From: Bog-366 sp963722555
GTDB taxonomy: Bacteria > Acidobacteriota > Terriglobia > UBA7540
Direction of reading: 5' to 3'
DNA: 64,000 nucleotides
Assembly: GCA_963722555.1 (NCBI GenBank)
Contig: CAVRNQ010000005.1
Location: 558,001 to 622,000 of the forward strand
Shown here one piece after another: positions 52,836 through 64,000 of the stretch. Within the stretch, counting starts at the first letter, position 1. Each line of letters begins with the position of its first letter. The translations under genes and the position numbers were made by a program. The notes under the pieces were generated by a model that worked only from the letters and a program-made list of their open reading frames with translations, was not told where the DNA came from and did not search any database.

Positions 52836-53939
52836 ATGACGAATAGCGTGGATGCACAGCTACGGGCGTCGCCTTGCCGGCAGCAAGAAAGGAGCAGCAC
52901 TGTGCAGTGTTTTACGGGTGCGCTTTGTTTGCTGATGGGCCTTTGCCTGCTCCCCGGCTCGCCCGGCTTTTCACAGCAATCCGTCACTACGCCGCAAACG
53001 GAAAGTACGCCAGCTCCTGAGGCACCACCCGCAGTGGCGGAGGAGGAACAGCCCCCGCCCGGTGATTGGGCCCCGGAACTGCTTTACGGTATTCTGAACT
53101 CCCCCAATGAAGAAGCTCTGCCGGCGCTTCTGCGCGCGGCCTTCGCGGCGGGGCCGGCCATCATTCCGCAACTCACCGAGGCGCTCAAGGATGATCGCAC
53201 CGCCGAGTTTGCGGCGCAGGCTTTGGCTTTCATCGGCGGCGATCAGGCTTTGGATACTTTGTGGAACTTGCTCGCGGACCCTCGCGACCTCAACTTGCGG
53301 CGCTTCACTTACGGGGCGCTGGCAGAATACGAATCGCCGCAGGCCACGGACGTGCTCTTCGATGTCATCAACAAGTCCGACGCCGAGCCGGACCGCACCG
53401 TCACGGAAACTGCGGTCATTGCGCTCACGGTCCGCTCCGACGCGAAATTGCTCTCCCGCCTGCGCGAGGCCGAGAGTAAGCTACAGGACGTCGTCATCCG
53501 CGACGACCTTGACAACGCCCGTGCCGTTATCGAGGCGCGCGCCAAATACCTGGCATCGCCGCAGGGGAAGAAAGCGGGTGGCTCAGTGGAGTCCGCCGTT
53601 CGGACGTACTTCATTCCGGCACTCGAGATGCCACCTTCTCCGGAAGTTGCTCCGGCTTCCCCCGCCAGAAAGGCCGCGGGGAAGGCTGCACCTTCGCCGG
53701 CCCGCGACCAGTATAAGCCGCTCGTTACTGTGGAGATTCTCAGCGTCACTCTCACCCCGGACAGGAACCGCGCCCTCAGCCGGGTGGTCTTCGAAGACCC
53801 CACAGCGATGGCGTACTACGACATTGTCCTCGAAAAACGCTCCGGCGATTGGGCGATCGCCAGCGTCTGGTTGGGCCCCGAGGTCGAGAAGGTGGCCCCG
53901 GCTGCTGGACATCCGCCCACAGGACCAAGCCCGCACTGA
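52836..53939 (+). CDS. Secreted HEAT-like repeat protein
   Basis: A 367-residue protein with a hydrophobic signal (about residues 27-46; CFTGALCLLMGLCLLPGSPGF), a Pro/Glu-rich linker and HEAT-like helical repeats (about 80-215; IIPQLTEALKDDRTAEFAAQAL, TLWNLLADPRDLN). A C-terminal beta-rich domain follows (about 290-355). HEAT repeats mediate protein contacts; the role is unknown. The start is ATG 52836 with AAGGCGGG upstream. It precedes selB on the same strand. Confidence 0.65.
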   Translation: MTNSVDAQLRASPCRQQERSSTVQCFTGALCLLMGLCLLPGSPGFSQQSVTTPQTESTPAPEAPPAVAEEEQPPPGDWAPELLYGILNSPNEEALPALLRAAFAAGPAIIPQLTEALKDDRTAEFAAQALAFIGGDQALDTLWNLLADPRDLNLRRFTYGALAEYESPQATDVLFDVINKSDAEPDRTVTETAVIALTVRSDAKLLSRLREAESKLQDVVIRDDLDNARAVIEARAKYLASPQGKKAGGSVESAVRTYFIPALEMPPSPEVAPASPARKAAGKAAPSPARDQYKPLVTVEILSVTLTPDRNRALSRVVFEDPTAMAYYDIVLEKRSGDWAIASVWLGPEVEKVAPAAGHPPTGPSPH

Positions 53940-54088
53940 GGCGCCGGCGGGCGCCGATTGCCAGTGGGATGCTGCCGAGGCAGCGCCGGAGCACTTTGCG
54001 GCGCTTTTCGGAGCTGCGCAGTCACCCCGGCCAACTCTCCCAGGGAATGCTTGCCGTGCCTGGGTTGATACCGCATAAACGGGATTCC

Positions 54089-56002
54089 ATGAAACACGTC
54101 ATCGTTGGAACCGCGGGACACATCGATCACGGGAAATCGGCGTTGGTCCTGGCGCTCACGGGGACAGACCCTGACCGCTGGGAAGAAGAGAAGCGCCGCG
54201 GCATCACCATCGATCTGGGCTTCGCCCACCTGGACCTCAATGAAGATCTGAGGATCGGATTCATTGACGTCCCCGGCCATGAGCGCTTTGTGAAGAACAT
54301 GCTGGCGGGAGTGGGCGGCATCGATATCGTCCTGCTGGTCGTGGCCGCTGATGAATCCATCAAGCCTCAAACGCGCGAGCACTTCGACATCTGCAGGCTG
54401 CTGGGCATTCACCAGGGCCTGATCGTGCTCACCAAGGCGGACCTGGTGGAGCGTGAGGTGCTGGACTTGGTGCGACTGGAGGTCCAGGATTTTGTCGCGG
54501 GATCATTTCTGGAAGGGGCGCCGATACTTGCGGTAAGTGCGCGCTCGGGCGCAGGCTTGGAAGAGCTGAAGAGCGAACTGCACCGGCTGAGCTTGGCGCT
54601 CCCTGCCCGGCCGACTGACCTTCCCTTACGGCTTCCCATCGACCGCTCTTTCGTCATGAAGGGATTCGGCGCGGTTGTGACGGGAACGCTCATCGCTGGA
54701 ACTGTTGAGAAGGAAGCCGATGTGGAAATCTTCCCCTTGGGCAGGCGAGTGCGCGTGCGTGGCATCGAGGTCTACAATGCCTCCGCCGGCCGCGCCACGG
54801 CAGGCCAGCGAACTGCTCTCAACCTGGCGGGCGTCGAGGCCAAGCAGATCACTCGCGGCATGGTGCTGGCCGCACCCGGCTTGTTCCAGCCGACGGCCCG
54901 CCTGGATTGTACTTTGAACCTTCTGCCCAGGGCGCGCCCTTTGCGGAACCGCGCGCAGGTGCATTTCCATTGCGGGACCGCGGAGATGTTGGCCGGGGTC
55001 TGGTTGCTCGACGGCAAAGAACTGCCGGCGGGCGCGACCGGCTTTGTTCAACTCCGCCTCGCGGAGCCCGGTTTGTTCGTACCCGGCGACCGCTTCATTG
55101 TTCGCCAATTCTCGCCCGTCACAACCATTGGTGGCGGAAGCGTGCTGGATAGTCAGCCGCCCAAGCACCGTTCCGGGGACGCCGCCGCGCTCGAGTTCTT
55201 GCGAGTTTTGGAACGGGGAGAACCGGAAGCCCGGTTGGAGCTCCTGGTGCAGCAGGTAGGTGAAGCCACAGCCGCCGCGCTGGCGGCCCGCACGGGCTGG
55301 AAACCGGCCGAGGTTCTCCGTGTCGCAAGATCCCTCGAGAGTCAAACCCGGGTTGTGCTCCTCGGACAAACGCCTGACCTGGTGGTTCACAGGCAACACT
55401 TCGAGCAGTTGGCGAAGCGGGTCGTCGAGTGCCTGGAGAAGTTCCACGCCGCGAACCCGCTCGTAAGTGGACTGCCAAAAGAGGAGCTTCGGTTCAAGTT
55501 GGGGGCTGGAGGCACTACGATCTGCGTGCCTACACCCACGCTCCTCAACGCACTTCTGCACTCCCTGGCAGCGCAGGGGAAGGTCAACCTGCAGGGCGAA
55601 ACGGTCCGCTTGGGCGGACGCCAGATGCAATTGTCCTCGGAAGAAATCAGTGCGCGCGACCAGATCAGCGCGGCTTTCGAGAAGGCCGGACTGGCGGCGC
55701 CCACCGCCAACGAGGTTCTCACGAACCTCGAAATCGATCGCGCGCGCGCCGAAAAGCTACTGAGGATTCTTTTGAAGGAAAATGTCCTGCACCGGGTGAC
55801 CGAGGACCTGATCTTCCACCAGTCGGCGCTCCGGGGGCTACGTCAAATCCTGGCGCGGCGCAAAGCGCAGAACAGCCGGCTGAGCGTCGCGGATTTCAAG
55901 GACCTCACCGGGCTCACGCGAAAGTACGCCATCCCGCTGCTCGAATACCTCGATCGAGAGCGCCTGACCCGCCGCGAGGGTGACGAACGGGTCATCCTTT
56001 GA
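54089..56002 (+). CDS. selB: Selenocysteine-specific elongation factor SelB
   Basis: A 637-residue translation factor that delivers selenocysteyl-tRNA to UGA codons followed by a SECIS hairpin. The GTPase has GTAGHIDHGKS (8-18), the RGITIDLGF switch, DVPGHERFVKNM and TKADLV; the C-terminal third (about 380-637) consists of winged-helix domains that recognise the SECIS RNA (for example LLEYLDRERLTRREGDERVI). Start at ATG 54089, whose ribosome-binding site is weak. selA, selC and selD are not in this window. The length is normal for the family. Confidence 0.9.
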   Translation: MKHVIVGTAGHIDHGKSALVLALTGTDPDRWEEEKRRGITIDLGFAHLDLNEDLRIGFIDVPGHERFVKNMLAGVGGIDIVLLVVAADESIKPQTREHFDICRLLGIHQGLIVLTKADLVEREVLDLVRLEVQDFVAGSFLEGAPILAVSARSGAGLEELKSELHRLSLALPARPTDLPLRLPIDRSFVMKGFGAVVTGTLIAGTVEKEADVEIFPLGRRVRVRGIEVYNASAGRATAGQRTALNLAGVEAKQITRGMVLAAPGLFQPTARLDCTLNLLPRARPLRNRAQVHFHCGTAEMLAGVWLLDGKELPAGATGFVQLRLAEPGLFVPGDRFIVRQFSPVTTIGGGSVLDSQPPKHRSGDAAALEFLRVLERGEPEARLELLVQQVGEATAAALAARTGWKPAEVLRVARSLESQTRVVLLGQTPDLVVHRQHFEQLAKRVVECLEKFHAANPLVSGLPKEELRFKLGAGGTTICVPTPTLLNALLHSLAAQGKVNLQGETVRLGGRQMQLSSEEISARDQISAAFEKAGLAAPTANEVLTNLEIDRARAEKLLRILLKENVLHRVTEDLIFHQSALRGLRQILARRKAQNSRLSVADFKDLTGLTRKYAIPLLEYLDRERLTRREGDERVIL

Positions 56003-56016
56003 TGAGGTGAGAATTT

Positions 56017-56619
56017 TCAGAGGCCCGGGGGATTTTGGCCGCCGGCAGTCGGCTTCGGAAAATTCTTGAGCATGTCCCACAGGAGAGAAATGGGCAACCC
56101 CACCACGTTGAAATAGCAGCCTGAAATGCGCGTCACCCACCTCGACGCCCATCCCTGGATCGCATATGCGCCGGCTTTGTCGTAAGGCTCTTGGCTGGCG
56201 ATGTAGCCGCGAATTTCATCCTCGCTGAGGTCGACAAATGTGACAAACGTGGTTTCGTGTTTGAGGGCCTCAACATCTTCTGGCGCTTTCACCAAGCAGA
56301 TTCCCGTAATCACCTGATGCGTCTGGCCGGAAAGCAAACGGAGCATCCGGGTGGCGTCGTAGGGCCCGCGGGGCTTTCCAAGGATCAAGCCGTTGATGGT
56401 AACAACTGTATCAGCGCCCAGTACCAGATTACCCGCGGGGAGATTCACGGCCACGCTGAGCGCTTTGGCGCGGGCGTTGCGCCGGGCGAACTCCTCAGCC
56501 ATCTCGCCGGGGCTTGGCTGCCCTTCTTCGACTCTGCTGGGACGCACCTCGAAGTCGAAGCCCGCGTTTCGAAGCAGCTCCTTGCGCCGCGGCGAATTCG
56601 AGGCCAGTATCAACTTCAT
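56017..56619 (-). CDS. maf: Maf-like nucleotide pyrophosphatase
   Basis: A 200-residue Maf-family protein that hydrolyses canonical or modified nucleoside triphosphates and is linked to septum formation. The signature LASNSPRRKELL (5-16) and GADTVV are clear, with the later EPYDKAGAYAIQ. Promoter TTGAGC, 17 bp, TATAAT lies directly upstream, and the predicted start site is 3-4 nt before the ATG, so it is probably leaderless. It is divergent from the DciA-like gene and runs back to back with selB. Confidence 0.85.
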   Translation of the reverse strand: MKLILASNSPRRKELLRNAGFDFEVRPSRVEEGQPSPGEMAEEFARRNARAKALSVAVNLPAGNLVLGADTVVTINGLILGKPRGPYDATRMLRLLSGQTHQVITGICLVKAPEDVEALKHETTFVTFVDLSEDEIRGYIASQEPYDKAGAYAIQGWASRWVTRISGCYFNVVGLPISLLWDMLKNFPKPTAGGQNPPGL

Positions 56620-56628
56620 GAGCGTGGC

Positions 56629-56657
56629 ATTATAGAGGGGTAAAGCGTCCCGCTCAA
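56629..56657 (-). promoter_or_regulatory. Sigma-70 promoter of maf
   Basis: On the minus strand TTGAGC (56657-56652), 17 bp, TATAAT (56634-56629). The start site falls 3-4 nt before the start codon, a leaderless arrangement. Confidence 0.65.
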
Positions 56658-56683
56658 GCGGTTTCCCCGCCCCCGCGCAATGT

Positions 56684-56691
56684 GCTAGACT
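56684..56691 (+). promoter_or_regulatory. Extended -10 box of the DciA-like gene
   Basis: TGCTAGACT, an extended -10 element (TGnTAGACT), with no good -35. If real, the GTG at 56692 cannot be the start codon, supporting 56737. Confidence 0.35.
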
Positions 56692-56736
56692 GTGGTATTC
56701 CTTCGGGTCCGAGAGCCCACGCAGGGAACACCAAAC

Positions 56737-57183
56737 GTGCAGGAAATCGGCAAGCTCTTACCGTCTGTGTTCAGAAAGCAGATCCGCCGCGCGGAGCCGC
56801 ACTTGCTTGAAATCCTGATTCCTCTCTGGCCCCGCATCGCGGGCAAGCCCATAGCGCAGCGTTCTCAGCCAGCGGCCTTTGAATCCGGCGTCCTGACGCT
56901 CAGCACGGACAGCGCCACGTGGGGTAGGCAGCTCCGACAGATGACAGAAGAGATTCGTGCGGAGATAAACAGTTTCCTGGGTCAGCCGGCGGTGCGGAAG
57001 CTGCAAATTAAGAATGTGTCCCGACTCGACTTGCTTCCGCGCAAGGGTCAGTCACGTGGAACTACGTCGCCCCCCCCGACTTCTGAGGACGCGCTAGTGG
57101 ACACTACTTCAATCCGCGACCCCGAGGTTGCCCAGGTGTTCGCAAGTTCTTATGGCAAGTACTTTGCACGCCAACGGAGATAG
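56737..57183 (+). CDS. DciA/DUF721-family protein
   Basis: A 148-residue protein with the DUF721 core (about 15-90): LPSVFRKQIRRAEPHLLEIL, PLWPRIAGKPIAQRS and LTLSTDSATWGRQLRQMTEE. In other bacteria the family includes DciA, the helicase loader/operator found where DnaC or DnaI is absent. The C-terminus is disordered and basic. Start GTG 56737 has AGGGAA upstream; an earlier GTG overlaps the -10 box. It is followed 8 bp later by gatC. Confidence 0.7.
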   Translation: MQEIGKLLPSVFRKQIRRAEPHLLEILIPLWPRIAGKPIAQRSQPAAFESGVLTLSTDSATWGRQLRQMTEEIRAEINSFLGQPAVRKLQIKNVSRLDLLPRKGQSRGTTSPPPTSEDALVDTTSIRDPEVAQVFASSYGKYFARQRR

Positions 57184-57191
57184 GTAGCCCC

Positions 57192-57497
57192 ATGGCATTG
57201 ACTGAAAAGGACGTCCGCTACGTCGCCGACCTCGCGCACCTGGAACTCACTGAGGAAGAGGTAAAGACATTCCTGCCACAACTTGATTCGATCTTGCAGC
57301 ACGTCGAGAAGCTGAACGAACTGGACACCTCGCAAATCGAACCCATGGCGCAGGTCACCTATCCAGGTTCCCAGGACCGTTTGTTGCGCGCGGACGCACC
57401 GCGCAAGACTCTTGTGCAGGAGGAAGCGCTGGCAAATGCGCCCGAGCAGGGCGCAGGGAGTTTCAAGGTGCCGCGCGTGATTGAGCGCGAGGAATAA
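57192..57497 (+). CDS. gatC: Asp/Glu-tRNA amidotransferase subunit C
   Basis: A 101-residue GatC. It shows the characteristic helix VADLAHLELTEEEVKTFL and YPGSQDRLLRADAP. With GatA and GatB it converts misacylated Asp-tRNA(Asn) and Glu-tRNA(Gln) to the amide forms. gatA follows 91 bp downstream. gatB is not in the window. Confidence 0.9.
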   Translation: MALTEKDVRYVADLAHLELTEEEVKTFLPQLDSILQHVEKLNELDTSQIEPMAQVTYPGSQDRLLRADAPRKTLVQEEALANAPEQGAGSFKVPRVIEREE

Positions 57498-57587
57498 ACC
57501 GCCTCGGATGCTCCGCACCGTGCACCTTGAACCGCTAAGCCAAGCCGGGTTGCCCCTGCCCCGCCAGCCTTTGTCGAGCTATCTAAG

Positions 57588-59039
57588 ATGGACTTGACTG
57601 CTCTGACCATAAGCCGGATTCAAGAACTATTGAGGAGCCGGCGGGCGACCGCCGTCGAAATTGCTAGGGCCCACCTGGCGCGCATCGAACAGAAGGACAA
57701 GGAAGTCCGCGCCTACCTCAGCGTGTGCCCCGAGCGCGCGCTCGCGCAGGCGCAGAGGGTGGATGAGAAGATCGCGGCAGGCGAACCGCTTGCGCCTCTT
57801 GCCGGCGTACCCGTCGCCGTCAAGGACGTCATCCTGACGCGGGGTCTCCGCACCACCTGCGCCTCGCGAATCCTGGAGAATTTTGTCGCTCCTTACGACG
57901 CCACGGCAGTCCAAAGGCTCGAAGCCGCTGGCGCGGTCGTTTTGGGCAAGACGAATTGCGACGAATTCGCCATGGGATCTTCCACGGAAAACTCCGGTTT
58001 CCATCCCACCCACAACCCACACGATTTGACTCGCGTGCCCGGAGGCTCCAGCGGCGGTTCCGCAGCGGCCGTCGCCGCGCAGCTCGCCACTGTGGCGCTG
58101 GGTTCGGATACTGGCGGCTCCATCCGCCAGCCGGCGGCGTTCTGCGATATTGTCGGGATGATGGGGACTTACGGGAGAGTTTCGCGGTACGGTCTGGTGG
58201 CTTTTGCATCCTCTCTCGACCACATCGGGCCGTTTGGACGCTCCGTGCGCGACGTGGCCTTGGTGCTTGAAACCATCGCCGGCCACGACACCATGGATTC
58301 AACCTCTGCGCCCGTGCCCGTAGGCAATTACGACAGCGCACTTGCCGGCGATGTCAGGGGAACGCGCGTCGGAGTTCCGGATGAGTACCTCAAGGGATTG
58401 AGCCCCGACATCGGGGACAACATCCAGAAGGGCATCGACCTGTTCAGCAGGCTGGGTTGCAGTATCGTTCCCATCAGCCTGCCGCACACGGACTATGCCA
58501 TCGGATGCTATTACATCATTTGCACCGCTGAGGCCAGCTCCAACCTCGCTCGCTACGATGGCGTCCGCTACGGATTCCGCGCCCCCCAGCACGAGGATTT
58601 GCAGGACATGTACAGGAAAACTCGCGACCGCGGTTTCGGTACAGAAGTCAAACGGCGTATCATGCTGGGTACCTATGCTTTAAGTTCCGGGTATTATGAT
58701 GCTTACTACCTAAAGGCTCAGAAAGTGCGAACTCTCATTACACGTGATTTCGTCGAGGCTTTTGACGAAGTCGACGTCATTGTTACGCCCACTTCACCGA
58801 TTCCTCCCTTCAAGCTCGGTGAACGCGTGGATGACCCCCTCCAGATGTACCTCGCCGATATCTACACCGTCACCGCCAGCCTGGCCGGCATTCCCGGGAT
58901 CTCGGTCCCCTGCGGCAAGACCTCGAGTGAACCGCACCTACCCGTAGGCATGCAAATCCTCGCCAAACACTTCGACGAGTCGCGCCTGCTGCAAGTCGCC
59001 CACGCGTTCGAACAAGCCGGCGGATTCAATATTGGTTGA
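57588..59039 (+). CDS. gatA: Asp/Glu-tRNA amidotransferase subunit A
   Basis: A 483-residue amidase-signature enzyme that makes ammonia from glutamine for tRNA transamidation. The Ser-cis-Ser-Lys triad is intact: Lys79 in AVAVKDVI, Ser154 in PGGSSGGS and Ser178 in SDTGGSIR, the positions known from other GatA proteins. GSSTENSGF and the CxxC-less Cys region are also normal. The operon gatC-gatA is separated from the DciA-like gene by a few bp. Confidence 0.95.
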   Translation: MDLTALTISRIQELLRSRRATAVEIARAHLARIEQKDKEVRAYLSVCPERALAQAQRVDEKIAAGEPLAPLAGVPVAVKDVILTRGLRTTCASRILENFVAPYDATAVQRLEAAGAVVLGKTNCDEFAMGSSTENSGFHPTHNPHDLTRVPGGSSGGSAAAVAAQLATVALGSDTGGSIRQPAAFCDIVGMMGTYGRVSRYGLVAFASSLDHIGPFGRSVRDVALVLETIAGHDTMDSTSAPVPVGNYDSALAGDVRGTRVGVPDEYLKGLSPDIGDNIQKGIDLFSRLGCSIVPISLPHTDYAIGCYYIICTAEASSNLARYDGVRYGFRAPQHEDLQDMYRKTRDRGFGTEVKRRIMLGTYALSSGYYDAYYLKAQKVRTLITRDFVEAFDEVDVIVTPTSPIPPFKLGERVDDPLQMYLADIYTVTASLAGIPGISVPCGKTSSEPHLPVGMQILAKHFDESRLLQVAHAFEQAGGFNIG

Positions 59040-59228
59040 CGTTAGCAAGTCGGACTTTATCACCTGGACTGCAAAGAGTAAGGGTCCCGGCACCAGAGGG
59101 GACGTGAAGGTGTATTTGATCGACCCCTCCAACACGGTGTAGCCCCCTGGAAGGACACGTTTTCGCACCTTGAGGCACGGCCAAACCTCAGCGAAATTCT
59201 TCTCGCGGGGTCGTAGCTCTACCGCGCA

Positions 59229-59528
59229 TCAGACCTTGAAAAGTGCGTCGAACTTATTCTTCGTGTCGCCGGCGTCGGAGGGACCGCCGCGGCAGGCCAT
59301 CAGGATGGGGTTGGGTTGGAAGTAGTCGCAATAATTCGCGGATTCTTCATCGCGGACCCATTTGGCTTGAGTTTCCGCGCACTGTTGGTGTTTTGCGGGA
59401 TCGTGGAATTGGCAATTACGGCAGCAGTGCAGGTGGGAATCGCACCGGGGGCAGGTATCCACACGAAGCACGCGGCTACCTGAGGGGTATTCAACCTTCA
59501 CGCCGCATTTCCAGCAGTTAAAAAGCAT
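59229..59528 (-). CDS. Small Cys-rich probable zinc protein
   Basis: A 99-residue protein with FNCWKCGVKV (CxxC near the start), DTCPRCDSHLHCCRNCQFHD and ESANYCDYFQPNPIL. The CxxC pairs imply two zinc-binding ribbons. No family that I can name; similar small proteins occur in Acidobacteriota. It is followed by a repeat and then rpoC, on the same strand. Confidence 0.6.
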   Translation of the reverse strand: MLFNCWKCGVKVEYPSGSRVLRVDTCPRCDSHLHCCRNCQFHDPAKHQQCAETQAKWVRDEESANYCDYFQPNPILMACRGGPSDAGDTKNKFDALFKV

Positions 59529-59529
59529 A

Positions 59530-59605
59530 TCGAGCTTTCAGCAGTCAGCCATCAGCCAAAACACGCTGCATTTGCTGAAAGCTGACCGCTGATAGCTTAT
59601 AGCTT
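59530..59605. repeat. Short imperfect inverted/direct repeat (GCTGAAAGCTGA type)
   Basis: Built from repeated CAGCAGTCAGCCATCAGCC and TGCTGAAAGCTGACCGCTGA words, known to recur in environmental genomes. It lies between the small zinc protein and the end of rpoC and may act as the rpoC terminator. Confidence 0.5.
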
Positions 59606-59607
59606 CC

Positions 59608-63825
<4,218 letters not shown>

Positions 63826-63927
63826 GGTTTTCCTCCTTTGAAGGAGAGAAGAAATTCTTGAAAGCTGCGCCCCCGAGCGGCCCGCGCGTTGTGCGGCGAG
63901 GCCCCAGCCCGGCGGCAACTTACTACG

Positions 63928-64000
63928 TTACTCAGCGCCCACAGGCGCGAGCTGCTCCTTGGGCTTCTTGATCAGTTCCACGTCGAGGCAGAGGCTTTGC
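63928..64000 (-). CDS. rpoB: RNA polymerase beta subunit, C-terminal end (partial)
   Basis: Only the last 23 codons are in the window, cut by the right edge. The reading frame gives QSLCLDVELIKKPKEQL...GAE then TAA; CLDVEL is the typical end of RpoB. It lies upstream of rpoC on the same strand, as usual. Confidence 0.8.
   Translation of the reverse strand, partial: QSLCLDVELIKKPKEQLAPVGAE

Noticed and set aside
58938..59168. Minus-strand open frame after gatA
   Set aside because: It overlaps the gatA end, lacks a ribosome-binding site and shows no domain.

Overview
The window looks like a chromosomal segment of an uncultured Acidobacteriota bacterium (Terriglobia-like). The evidence is the high GC content, a very large Oar-type TonB-dependent receptor with a carboxypeptidase-regulatory N-terminus, a TPR-sulfatase next to a TPR / CRTAC1 (FG-GAP, ASPIC-UnbV) gene pair, PEP-CTERM exported proteins, and several families of palindromic intergenic repeats. 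This is inferred from gene content, not from a marker-gene tree.

Layout. 0-3.4 kb: PilZ protein, CBS-pair protein, a secreted hypothetical and an AsmA-like protein. 3.4-7.4 kb: a repeat-rich accessory region with two PEP-CTERM genes that share promoter module and 3' end, two degenerate copies of that module, a three-copy composite repeat, and a strong sigma-70 promoter driving a GC-rich, probably structured RNA followed by an AT-rich mini-ORF with in-frame repeats. 7.4-14.7 kb: PLP aminotransferase, STAS protein, RhaT-like permease, methyltransferase, HAD hydrolase, TPR-thioredoxin protein. 14.7-36.5 kb: exported metabolism, probably glycan or aromatic scavenging (Tat amidohydrolase, DUF4091/CBM9 protein, TPR-sulfatase, TPR and CRTAC1 proteins, giant TonB receptor with a divergent membrane regulator, two glycoside-hydrolase-like proteins, double alpha/beta-hydrolase esterase). 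36.8-39.7 kb: a compact arsenic operon arsR-arsM-acr3-arsC. 40-46.5 kb: PilZ protein, small secreted protein, PlsC-like acyltransferase paired with an SH3 protein, alpha/beta hydrolase, a 51-residue zinc ribbon and a fused E1 alpha-beta 2-oxoacid dehydrogenase. 47-50.7 kb: mrfA-mrfB-like DNA-repair helicase/exonuclease pair. 50.9-59 kb: galT-like, gph-like, HEAT-like secreted protein, selB, maf, DciA/DUF721, gatC, gatA. 59.2-64 kb: small Cys-rich protein, rpoC with a TTG start, and the last codons of rpoB.

How the genes work together. ArsR, ArsM, Acr3 and ArsC together give arsenate reduction, arsenite efflux and arsenic methylation from one promoter. MrfA and MrfB overlap by 4 bp and should act together on DNA adducts. 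GatC and GatA are two of three subunits of the Asn/Gln-tRNA amidotransferase (gatB is not here). SelB implies that the genome decodes UGA as selenocysteine. The TonB receptor and a membrane regulator are divergent, and a perfect 14-bp palindrome overlaps the receptor's -35 box. One repeat family (ends like CAGGCTGCGGAAAA) sits mostly between convergent gene ends. The most novel item is the promoter-driven structured RNA at about 6.77-6.96 kb; I compare it with IscB omega-RNA/HEARO-type RNAs, without a nearby nuclease gene, as a testable hypothesis only.
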